This document shows positions 14,523 through 22,690 of a stretch of DNA of 35,140 bases, in pieces. This DNA is from JAHDBG01 sp963922315 (GTDB taxonomy: Bacteria; Pseudomonadota; Gammaproteobacteria; Chromatiales; Chromatiaceae). The stretch is taken from the NCBI GenBank assembly GCA_963922315.1, contig CAWUID010000021.1, positions 1-35,140 on the forward strand. The letters are read 5' to 3'. The first letter of the stretch is position 1; the number at the start of each line of letters is the position of its first letter. The notes below the pieces were generated by a model, which did no database searches, was not told the DNA's origin, and saw only the letters and a program-made list of their open reading frames with translations. The translations under genes and the position numbers were made by a program.

Positions 14523-16646
14523 TTATAAGCTTTTCAGATATTCGACTAATGCCATACGCTGTTCATGGTTGAGCGGAGGTAAGGTTTTGCCATCTGGCAT
14601 CGGCGTTTTACCAGCTGCGTACTCATGGCCTTGATTACTGTTACCTGGCAAGCCGGTATCAAATGTAAAACCATTGTTATAGCCACTGGACTTGAAGCCC
14701 ACTTTTTCAGTGTCCAGTTCCCGCGAACCAACCAGGAACTTTTTCGGCCGCTGATCAGCAGGCAATAGCAAGTCATATAGAGTTGGTACTGAACCATTGT
14801 GCAGATAAGGACCACTGGCCCAGACACCATTCAACGGTCGTGCCTTGTAGGATAGTAATGGACTATAGGGTGACTTCGGACTGCCTAGCGGGTAATCTCC
14901 TTGTTTCAGGGAAGCCTTCGCTTGATTCTCACTCAAAGCACTTCCGATATCCATCATCATTTCCAGACCGTCATACACCGGATTGGTATCCGGGTCCGGG
15001 CTGCCAACAACGCCCATTGCGCCTAATTTGAGCAATGCGGCAATTGGCATCGTTTCCTGTACCACCAGGTTGCCACTGCCTGCTTCAACATACAGGCCCT
15101 GCAGAAAACCGGATTTGCCAGTGTAGTTGACACTATTTAGCGCCATCTGCGGATCAGTACCCACTTTTTTGATATCTGTCATGTAGGCAACAACTTTGCG
15201 GTACGGGTCGTCCCGATCAATATCATGGTGGCATGCAACACAGTATTGCTCGTACAATTCGCGCCCTGCAGCGACCTGCTGTGGTCCCAGCTCAGGTAAT
15301 ATGCCTTGCAGGTTTGTATCTTCCCAGCTGGGTGACCGGAGTGTCGTCAGTTGCTGCTCCATTTTGACCAGGTTATGTTTATCCACTGAGGTCTTAAACC
15401 GGATCAACTGATTTTTGGTCGGCGTGCCGAACAAACTACATTGGCCAGTAATACGGGATGCCAGGTCACACTCGTCATCCAGGTACCAGTCCAGTGTGCC
15501 AAATACTCCGATCACTTCGCCGACATTGCGCCCGAGAGAACCAGGGCCGGCATTCGCGGTAATGCCATTCCACTGCACATAATCATGCTGCGGAATATCC
15601 CAGATCACCGGGTAGCTGACGGGTGCGTTTGGTGGGTTATACAAAGTATGGTGCAGATGCTTGACGATGATACGCAGCGCACCAAACCTGCTTTTGCCGT
15701 TTTGCTGCAAAGTTGTGAATATTTTACGCATAATCGCTTCACGATTAGCTGCGGTCAGCAATTCTTTGGTATCTGCAACAATTTGTTCCGCCTGGCCCGG
15801 TAGAATCCCCGGCATGTTGCGAATCAGTTCACGTAATTGCTCTTTGGTCAGCAAATGTTCAACCGTGCGGTTGAAGATACGCCCGAAAGCGTCCAGACGG
15901 CCATGACCATAGTTGATCCGGTGCGACCCGTTGTAACTACGGTTGATGCTGTTATACAGGGTCAGCCGCAACGCATAGGCTTTCAGGTCTTCACGAACCT
16001 GTTCACGATCTGAATAATCGTCGCCAGCTAAGACTTGTGACGCAAATCGCTCAAACTTTGCCTCATCCCGCGAAGTCACATGCAGAGATTCAGCCAGACC
16101 TTCCAGAAAACCGACCATATCAGCCATCGGAATTCCACCATCAATCCGGATAGCCGTACCCTGATAATTCACTTGGCCGGTATGACATGCGGCGCATGTC
16201 ATACCAACATAATGGCGACCCTGATAGGTATCTTTCACAAAGCCCAACGGCAAACCATCCGGGTTACTATAGGTGGCTTTCTGCACCAGATAACGATAAT
16301 CGTTGATATTCGCAGCATCCCGGAATAATGTCTCCGAATCAGGTTGTTCCAGATGCAGAAAAAAGTCATACGGCAGCATATCAGAGCCTTGAGTGGTGTT
16401 GTAAAACCACAGGCTTTCAGCGGCATTCCAGCCCTGATCTGCCGGATATACTACCTTAGTATAAACGTCTCCCATCGCATCAGGCTGATCCATACCACTG
16501 ATCGTGGCACCACGGTCCGGATCATCATCGGCGTATTCCAGACTATGGCGTATCTTGCCAATCACAAAAATCAGGGCAATGATCACCGCCAGCACAATCA
16601 GAGTTGGTAACAGCCACCGGCGGGACCAACTTGCTTTATTTATCAT
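14523..16646 (-). CDS. membrane-anchored di-haem c-type cytochrome of the CcP/MauG/RoxA-like superfamily
   Basis: The protein has one N-terminal membrane segment (WLLPTLIVLAVIIALIFVIG, about residues 11-30) and a large periplasmic domain with two CxxCH haem sites: CAACH at about 151 and CVACH at about 469. At about 707 residues it is much longer than bacterial cytochrome c peroxidases (about 320-350). Its motifs, including NPDGLPLGFVKD, NYQGTAIRIDGG, HGRLDAFGRIFN and YPVIWDIPQHDYVQWNG, resemble the long di-haem group that includes the rubber oxygenase RoxA. Substrate is unknown. The frame runs from GTG 16655, but ATG 16646 has AGGGG 8 bases upstream and is preferred. It is divergent from rapA with only 26 bp between the starts. 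Confidence 0.8.
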   Translation of the reverse strand: MINKASWSRRWLLPTLIVLAVIIALIFVIGKIRHSLEYADDDPDRGATISGMDQPDAMGDVYTKVVYPADQGWNAAESLWFYNTTQGSDMLPYDFFLHLEQPDSETLFRDAANINDYRYLVQKATYSNPDGLPLGFVKDTYQGRHYVGMTCAACHTGQVNYQGTAIRIDGGIPMADMVGFLEGLAESLHVTSRDEAKFERFASQVLAGDDYSDREQVREDLKAYALRLTLYNSINRSYNGSHRINYGHGRLDAFGRIFNRTVEHLLTKEQLRELIRNMPGILPGQAEQIVADTKELLTAANREAIMRKIFTTLQQNGKSRFGALRIIVKHLHHTLYNPPNAPVSYPVIWDIPQHDYVQWNGITANAGPGSLGRNVGEVIGVFGTLDWYLDDECDLASRITGQCSLFGTPTKNQLIRFKTSVDKHNLVKMEQQLTTLRSPSWEDTNLQGILPELGPQQVAAGRELYEQYCVACHHDIDRDDPYRKVVAYMTDIKKVGTDPQMALNSVNYTGKSGFLQGLYVEAGSGNLVVQETMPIAALLKLGAMGVVGSPDPDTNPVYDGLEMMMDIGSALSENQAKASLKQGDYPLGSPKSPYSPLLSYKARPLNGVWASGPYLHNGSVPTLYDLLLPADQRPKKFLVGSRELDTEKVGFKSSGYNNGFTFDTGLPGNSNQGHEYAAGKTPMPDGKTLPPLNHEQRMALVEYLKSL

Positions 16647-16672
16647 GATATTCACCCCTGTGAGTTTTGTTA

Positions 16673-19429
16673 ATGTTTATACCGGGACAACGCTGGATTA
16701 GTGAAGCTGAACCGGACCATGGCCTCGGGGTCGTGGTCTCGGTGGATACACGCACGGTAAAAGTCGAGTTTACTGCGACTCGGGCACAACGGGTTTACGC
16801 CATTCGTAATGCCCCCTTACTGCGGGTACGTTTTGAAGCTGGTGATACGATTACAGATGCAAATGGCTGCACTTTAGCCGTGACCCAGGTTGACGCATGT
16901 GATGGACTACTAAGTTATCAGTGCCGCACCGAAACAGATCAGGTGATTACAGTAGCGGAACAACAATTGCCGGATCAACTGCCGCTGAATCGACCATACG
17001 ATAAGTTAATGCTGGGTCGCTTAGATGCAGATAATTGGTTTCAGCTGCGTTATCAAACCTGGCAGCAGTTGAGTGTTAACTGGCGCTCACCGGTATTCGG
17101 TTTAAATGGCCCGCGCGTCGCCCTGATTCCACACCAATTATATATCGCACATCAGGTCGCTAACCGGCTGTCTCCTCGTGTCCTGCTGGCAGATGAAGTG
17201 GGGTTAGGCAAAACGATTGAAGCTGGCCTGATTATGCATCGGCTGTTGTTATCAGAGCGGGTACAGCGTGTTTTGCTGGTAGTACCAGAAGCGCTGATCC
17301 ATCAGTGGCTGGTCGAGATGTTACGCCGTTTTAACCTGCACTTCACGTTGTTTGACGATGAACGCTTTCTGCAACAGGATCAGGGTAATCCATTTCAAAC
17401 CGGACAACGTGTTTTATGCAGTCTGGAATTTCTGACCAGTTCAGCAAAAGTCGCACGTGCCGCCTTAGCCGGTGAGTGGGACCTGTTAGTCGTGGATGAA
17501 GCACATCATCTGGTCTGGACACCGGAAGAATCAACACTGGCTTACGATTTTGTAGCAGCGCTGGCGGAGAATACCCCAAGTGTATTGTTACTGACGGCAA
17601 CACCGGAGCAATCAGGTAAAGCCGGACATTTTGCCCGGCTGCGCTTACTGGATCCGCAACGATTTCACGATTATGCGCATTTTCTGGCTGAAGAACAAGC
17701 CTATCAGCCCATTGCGCACCTGGCCGCAACATTGTTGAACGAGCAGTCGCTAACGACACAGCAGCAGGCACAACTGACAGATCTATTAGGCGACGTACCA
17801 GACGATCCTCAAGCGGTGATTCAGCAACTACTGGATCAGCATGGTACCGGGCGCTTGTTATTCCGGAACACTCGTCAGGCGATTCAGGGCTTTCCGGGAC
17901 GACGTGTCCACCACTACCCATTAGCTTTGCCAGCAGAATATCACCAGCATCGGTCTGACCTGACACCGGAACAACATTACCCACGCAAATGGTACCGGAT
18001 AGATAGCCGGGTCTCCTGGCTGGTGGAACAGCTACGCACTCTGGCTCCGGCGAAAGTACTGGTGATCTGCGCACGAGCGCAGACCGTCATCAGTCTGCGT
18101 CGTTATCTGCTGGATACCCTCGGTCTGGCTGTCGCGATGTTCCATGAAGACATGGAGATTGTGGAACGGGACCGCGCCGCCGTCTTTTTCGCCGACCCGG
18201 AAGGCGCACAAGCGCTGCTGTGTTCAGAGATTGGTTCAGAGGGACGTAACTTTCAGTTTGCGCACCATCTGATCCTGTTCGACCTGCCACTGCTACCAGG
18301 GCTGCTGGAACAACGAATCGGTCGCCTGGACCGGATCGGGCAAAGCCAGCAAATCCAACTGCATGTACCCTGTTTTCAAGGATCTGCCGGCGAGGTGTTA
18401 TATCACTGGTACCAGAATGGTCTGAATGCATTTCAGGCCACCTGCCCGGCAGCTGAGATGGTGTACGCCCAATTGGCAGACCCACTGCAATCGGCATTGC
18501 TTGATGCTGCAAGGCTCCCGGATTTAATACAAACAGCAAAAATGGTCACAGAGAAAATCAGTCAGCAATTGGCAACAGGGCGCGACCGATTACTGGAACT
18601 GCAATCACATCGTCCGGAGGATGCAAACACATTAGTGCAGCAAATGACCGAGCATGATCAGCAAAAGTCTGTACGGAGCTACATGCATGCATTCTGGGAT
18701 GCATTCGGGGTAAATCATCAGCCGATCGGACAAGGCGGAGAATTTGTGCGTAAAGGTCCTCACATGCGCCAGGAACATGTGCCAGGGTTGACCGATGCTG
18801 GCGTACGGGTCGCCTGGAAACGTGCAGATGCACTGACTCATGAAGACCGTGAATTTCTGACCTGGGAGCACCCGATAGTACGCGGTGCCATGGACTTACT
18901 CAGCAGCAGTGACCTGGGTTCAGCCACGATGAGCGTTTGTAACCATCCGGACTATCCAACGGGTACCCTGTTGTTGGAACTGCTCTATCTGAGTGAGTGC
19001 CTGGCACCAGCCGCACTGGAAGCACAACGTTACCTGCCACCGACTTGTCATCGGCTGTTACTGGATATACAAGGTCGGAATCATGCCGATCAGATAACAT
19101 CAGAAGCATTACGTGGCACCTGTCTGACCGGCAATAAGAAACTGATCGCAGCGGTAATGAAGTCACAAAGCACAAGAATCAAACCCTTATTGGCTCAAGG
19201 AGAGAGCTTGGCAAAAGCAGCCAGTACAGCGGTAGTAGCAACAGCGATTCAGACCATGCAACATGAACTGAATGCAGAACTGAAACGATTGCAGGCACTA
19301 GCTGAGGTAAACCCGACAGTACGAGCAGAAGAAATCGAACAATGGGCTGCCCGGTGCGAACTACTTGAGGTATACCTGCAACAGACCCGGGTACGACTGG
19401 ATGCCATCCACGTTATTGTGATGCGTTGA
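16673..19429 (+). CDS. rapA: RNA polymerase-associated ATP-dependent translocase RapA (HepA)
   Basis: RapA is a Swi2/Snf2 ATPase that binds RNA polymerase and promotes its recycling. The N-terminal Tudor-like region begins FIPGQRWISEAEPDHGLG and matches E. coli RapA. Helicase motifs are intact: LLADEVGLGKTIEAGLIMH (motif I), VVDEAHHLVW (motif II), LLLTATPEQ (motif III), and SEIGSEGRNFQFAHH and LLEQRIGRLDRIGQ (motifs V and VI). Length is about 918 residues against 968 in E. coli. ATG 16673 (MFIPGQRW) aligns with the family start; the TTG at 16667 is not needed. The polyamine operon begins 17 bp after its stop and may share its transcript. Confidence 0.97.
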   Translation: MFIPGQRWISEAEPDHGLGVVVSVDTRTVKVEFTATRAQRVYAIRNAPLLRVRFEAGDTITDANGCTLAVTQVDACDGLLSYQCRTETDQVITVAEQQLPDQLPLNRPYDKLMLGRLDADNWFQLRYQTWQQLSVNWRSPVFGLNGPRVALIPHQLYIAHQVANRLSPRVLLADEVGLGKTIEAGLIMHRLLLSERVQRVLLVVPEALIHQWLVEMLRRFNLHFTLFDDERFLQQDQGNPFQTGQRVLCSLEFLTSSAKVARAALAGEWDLLVVDEAHHLVWTPEESTLAYDFVAALAENTPSVLLLTATPEQSGKAGHFARLRLLDPQRFHDYAHFLAEEQAYQPIAHLAATLLNEQSLTTQQQAQLTDLLGDVPDDPQAVIQQLLDQHGTGRLLFRNTRQAIQGFPGRRVHHYPLALPAEYHQHRSDLTPEQHYPRKWYRIDSRVSWLVEQLRTLAPAKVLVICARAQTVISLRRYLLDTLGLAVAMFHEDMEIVERDRAAVFFADPEGAQALLCSEIGSEGRNFQFAHHLILFDLPLLPGLLEQRIGRLDRIGQSQQIQLHVPCFQGSAGEVLYHWYQNGLNAFQATCPAAEMVYAQLADPLQSALLDAARLPDLIQTAKMVTEKISQQLATGRDRLLELQSHRPEDANTLVQQMTEHDQQKSVRSYMHAFWDAFGVNHQPIGQGGEFVRKGPHMRQEHVPGLTDAGVRVAWKRADALTHEDREFLTWEHPIVRGAMDLLSSSDLGSATMSVCNHPDYPTGTLLLELLYLSECLAPAALEAQRYLPPTCHRLLLDIQGRNHADQITSEALRGTCLTGNKKLIAAVMKSQSTRIKPLLAQGESLAKAASTAVVATAIQTMQHELNAELKRLQALAEVNPTVRAEEIEQWAARCELLEVYLQQTRVRLDAIHVIVMR

Positions 19430-19446
19430 GTAAATCGAATAATGCT

Positions 19447-20856
19447 ATGAAAAACACCTATGCTGACCTGATTGATCAGAGCTATTATTTTCCACAGGAA
19501 GGTTTTGATCTGCACCATGGCTACCTGACCTTTCATGGCATTTCATTGAAAAATCTGATTGCGAAGTATGGCACACCACTGCGGTTATTTTACTTACCTA
19601 AGATTGGTAGTCAGATTAAAAAAGCACGCAACCTGTTTCATCGCTCAATCAGAAAAAACCAGTACGGCGGAAATTATCATTATGCCTACTGCACAAAATG
19701 TAATCATTTTTCTCATGTACTGAATGAGGTACTAAAAGATAATCTCTGCCTGGAAACATCGGCTGCCTTCGATATTGATCTGATTCTCAATCTTTACCGG
19801 AATAATAAAATTAATCAGGACGAAGTTATTATTCATAATGGTTATAAAACTGAACAATATCTGGATAAAATTGTATCATTGCAACAACAAGGATTCAGTC
19901 ATCAGATCAATGTGCTGGATAATACGCAAGAGCTGAACCGGCTGGAGCAGCGCATACCAGAAGATCAGGTGGTGGATATTGGCATCAGAATGGCGATTGA
20001 TGAAGCACCACAATCGGACTATTACACATCCCGACTCGGTATTAAAAAATCAGAGATCCTGAACTTTTATCAGAACAGCATTCTGAAAAACCCAAAATTT
20101 CGTCTGAAGATGTTGCACTTTTTTATCGATTCCGGGATAGACGATACGATGTACTACTGGGGAGAATTTCGTAAAGCACTGGAGTTATATGTCAAGCTGA
20201 AAAAAGTCTGCCCGGAACTGCATGCATTTAATCTGGGAGGTGGATTTCCAATCCGGAACCACTTAGGGTTTGAATACGACTATGAATATATCATTAATGA
20301 AATAGTATCCAATATCAAACAGGCCTGCCTCGAAAATCACATCGCAGAGCCGGATATTTATACAGAATTTGGCAAGTATACCGTCGGTGAAAGCGGAGCG
20401 ATAATTTTTCAGGTGCTGGAAACCAAAAAACAAAATGACGCAGAATGCTGGTATATGATTGATAATAGTCTGATGAATACGATACCTGACGCCTGGTCGA
20501 TGGATGAAAAATTTATTCTGTTACCGATCAACCAATGGGATAAAGAATACGTTCGTGCCAGCGTCGGAGGCATCAGTTGTGACCATGCAGATTATTATAA
20601 TGCTGAAGATTTTGATCAGGAAGTGGTATTACCACGCTATTCGCAGCAAGACAAAGAGCCGCTTTACCTGGGATTTTTCCACACAGGCGCTTACCAGGAC
20701 GCGATCAGTGGGTACGGGGGGATTAAGCACTGTTTAATTCCAACGCCTAAACAAGTCATTATTGATCGTGACGAAACAGGCAATCTCATAGATTTTATAT
20801 ATTCTGATGAGCAAACGGCAAATAACATGCTGAAATTACTAGGGTATAGCGTATGA
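19447..20856 (+). CDS. speA: PLP-dependent arginine decarboxylase-like enzyme (fold type III)
   Basis: This 469-residue protein belongs to the alanine-racemase-fold decarboxylases and resembles the compact arginine decarboxylases of Bacteroidetes rather than E. coli SpeA (about 650 residues). The PLP lysine is K84 in YHYAYCTKCNHF; the phosphate-binding Gly-rich loop is NLGGGFPIRN, followed by the EFGKYTVGESGA segment. Substrate is inferred from the next gene, an agmatinase: decarboxylation of arginine gives agmatine. ATG 19447 (MKNTYADLIDQSYYFPQEGF) fits the family start better than the TTG at 19426, which overlaps rapA. The gene is visibly more AT-rich than rapA, suggesting lateral origin. 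It overlaps the agmatinase gene by 4 bases. Diaminopimelate or carboxynorspermidine decarboxylase activity is less likely given the context. Confidence 0.82.
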   Translation: MKNTYADLIDQSYYFPQEGFDLHHGYLTFHGISLKNLIAKYGTPLRLFYLPKIGSQIKKARNLFHRSIRKNQYGGNYHYAYCTKCNHFSHVLNEVLKDNLCLETSAAFDIDLILNLYRNNKINQDEVIIHNGYKTEQYLDKIVSLQQQGFSHQINVLDNTQELNRLEQRIPEDQVVDIGIRMAIDEAPQSDYYTSRLGIKKSEILNFYQNSILKNPKFRLKMLHFFIDSGIDDTMYYWGEFRKALELYVKLKKVCPELHAFNLGGGFPIRNHLGFEYDYEYIINEIVSNIKQACLENHIAEPDIYTEFGKYTVGESGAIIFQVLETKKQNDAECWYMIDNSLMNTIPDAWSMDEKFILLPINQWDKEYVRASVGGISCDHADYYNAEDFDQEVVLPRYSQQDKEPLYLGFFHTGAYQDAISGYGGIKHCLIPTPKQVIIDRDETGNLIDFIYSDEQTANNMLKLLGYSV

Positions 20857-21719
20857 TGAAAAATTTTGCTGATCTGGAAGACAAATACTGTGCTTTTGAG
20901 TCATCCTCTGTTGTGTTGCAGTCTATCCCTTACGATGGAACCAGCACCTGGGGGAAAGGTGCTGATCAGGCCTTTCCGGCTTTTTTAACAGCTGCCGAAA
21001 ATATGGAGTTGTATGATATTGAGACTGACTCAAAAGTGTATCGGGAAGGTATCCATATACTGCCGGAAATCTGCGAAAACGCTTCATCTGAGGCAATGGT
21101 AGCAGCGGTGTATCACACAACCCGGGAAATATTAAACACCGGGAAATTCCCGACTTTTTTTGGCGGAGAGCATTCAGTCAGTATCGGCATTATCCGGGCA
21201 TTTCGGGAAATGTATCCTGATCTGACAGTACTCCAGTTAGACGCTCATGCTGATTTACGTCCGGAATATGCTGGAACACCCTACAACCATGCCTGTGCAT
21301 TACATGAAGCCAGTCAGACAACGAATCTGATTCAGGTTGGTATTCGCAGTATGGATACAAGCGAGTTACCTTATCTGAATCGACAAAAATGTTTTTTCGC
21401 TGAACAAATTCATAACCAGACTGATTGGATGGCACAATCCATCGCACTGATGCACGGACCTGTGTATGTCACCATTGACCTGGATGTGTTTGATCCGTCG
21501 ATTATGCCGTCAACTGGCACACCAGAACCAGGTGGGCTGGACTGGTATACAGTGACACGCTATCTGCGTCGGGTATTCGACAATCAGATGATCGTCGGAT
21601 TTGATATCACTGAGCTGGCACCACAGCCTGAACAGAAAGCACCTGATTTTTTAACTGCAAAACTTTATTACAAACTACTCAGTTATTACTTTTCAAGGGC
21701 GGAAAAACATGTCGGATAA
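20853..21719 (+). CDS. speB: agmatinase (ureohydrolase family)
   Basis: The enzyme hydrolyses agmatine to putrescine and urea. Manganese-binding motifs of the arginase/agmatinase family are complete: GGEHSVS with H107, LDAHADLR with D130, H132 and D134, and TIDLDVFDPSIMPSTGTPEPGG with D209 and D211. At 288 residues it has normal length. Two adjacent ATG codons (20853 and 20856) are possible; the first overlaps the decarboxylase stop. It sits between an arginine-decarboxylase-like gene and a deoxyhypusine-synthase-family gene, which supports agmatine rather than arginine, guanidinobutyrate or formiminoglutamate as substrate. Confidence 0.92.
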   Translation: MMKNFADLEDKYCAFESSSVVLQSIPYDGTSTWGKGADQAFPAFLTAAENMELYDIETDSKVYREGIHILPEICENASSEAMVAAVYHTTREILNTGKFPTFFGGEHSVSIGIIRAFREMYPDLTVLQLDAHADLRPEYAGTPYNHACALHEASQTTNLIQVGIRSMDTSELPYLNRQKCFFAEQIHNQTDWMAQSIALMHGPVYVTIDLDVFDPSIMPSTGTPEPGGLDWYTVTRYLRRVFDNQMIVGFDITELAPQPEQKAPDFLTAKLYYKLLSYYFSRAEKHVG

Positions 21720-22689
21720 CAAGGGACCAGTTTCAACATTTATGCTGGAACATTATCGCCACTTCAATGCAGCGACTGTGGTAGATGCAGCTGAGTCTTA
21801 TGCTCAGCATCTGCAGGCAGGAAAAAAGATGATGATCACGCTCGCCGGTGCGATGAGTACGGCAGAGCTCGGGCGTTCTCTGGCAGAAATGATTCGCCAG
21901 GACAAGGTACACAGCATCAGTTGTACTGGTGCAAACCTGGAAGAAGATATCATGAACCTGGTGGCACACACACATTATGAAAGAGCGCAAAATTATAGAG
22001 ACCTGACTCCTCAGCAGGAGTGGGATTTGATGCAACGCGGTCTGAACCGGGTAACGGATACCTGCATCCCGGAAGAAGAAGCGTTCAAACGCTTAAGGAC
22101 GCATATCATGACACTCTGGAAGGCAGCAGCAGACAAAGGAGCACGCTATTTCCCGCACGAGTTTATGTATCAACTGCTACTGTCCGGCGTGTTAGAACCT
22201 TATTATGAAATTGACCCGAAAAACTCCTGGATGCTGGCCGCTGCTGAAAAAAATCTACCGATTGTCGTGCCTGGATGGGAAGACTCAACTATGGGAAATA
22301 TGTTCGCCGCACATTGCGTTCAAGACGAGTTGTCACCAGCTACGATGAAATCAGGTATCGAATATATGATGTGGCTGGCAGACTGGTATCGCCAGACAGC
22401 AACAGAGGAAGGTGTCGGTTTTTTCCAGATTGGTGGTGGTATTGCCGGTGATTTTCCCATTTGTGTTGTGCCGATGTTATCTCAGGATCTGGCACTGACC
22501 AACACGCCTTATTGGTCATACTTCTGTCAGATATCAGATTCCACAACCAGTTACGGTTCTTATTCAGGCGCTGTGCCAAATGAAAAAATCACCTGGGGTA
22601 AATTGGCCATTGATACGCCAAAGTTTATTATAGAGTCAGACGCAACGATTGTAGCACCACTTATCTTTGCGTATCTGCTTGGCTGGTAA
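21709..22689 (+). CDS. deoxyhypusine synthase family protein (probable homospermidine synthase)
   Basis: The 326-residue sequence shows the deoxyhypusine synthase fold: LAGAMSTAELGRSLAEMI, SCTGANLEEDIMNLVAH, IGGGIAGDFPICVVPML and SYSGAVPNEKITWGKLAIDT. The catalytic lysine that forms the imine intermediate in eukaryotic enzymes is present as K298 in WGK. Bacteria have no eIF5A, so such homologues are thought to use putrescine as acceptor, with putrescine or spermidine as aminobutyl donor and NAD, producing homospermidine. The position after agmatinase fits this, because agmatinase supplies putrescine. The ATG overlaps the agmatinase gene by 11 bases and has GGGCGG upstream. The actual product, homospermidine or another polyamine, is inferred. 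Confidence 0.85.
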   Translation: MSDNKGPVSTFMLEHYRHFNAATVVDAAESYAQHLQAGKKMMITLAGAMSTAELGRSLAEMIRQDKVHSISCTGANLEEDIMNLVAHTHYERAQNYRDLTPQQEWDLMQRGLNRVTDTCIPEEEAFKRLRTHIMTLWKAAADKGARYFPHEFMYQLLLSGVLEPYYEIDPKNSWMLAAAEKNLPIVVPGWEDSTMGNMFAAHCVQDELSPATMKSGIEYMMWLADWYRQTATEEGVGFFQIGGGIAGDFPICVVPMLSQDLALTNTPYWSYFCQISDSTTSYGSYSGAVPNEKITWGKLAIDTPKFIIESDATIVAPLIFAYLLGW

Positions 22690-22690
22690 A

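Noticed and set aside
17343..18074. 243-codon open frame antisense to rapA
   Set aside because: Lies wholly inside the well-supported rapA gene on the opposite strand, composition is Arg/Pro/Val-rich as for a shadow frame, and no family is recognised.
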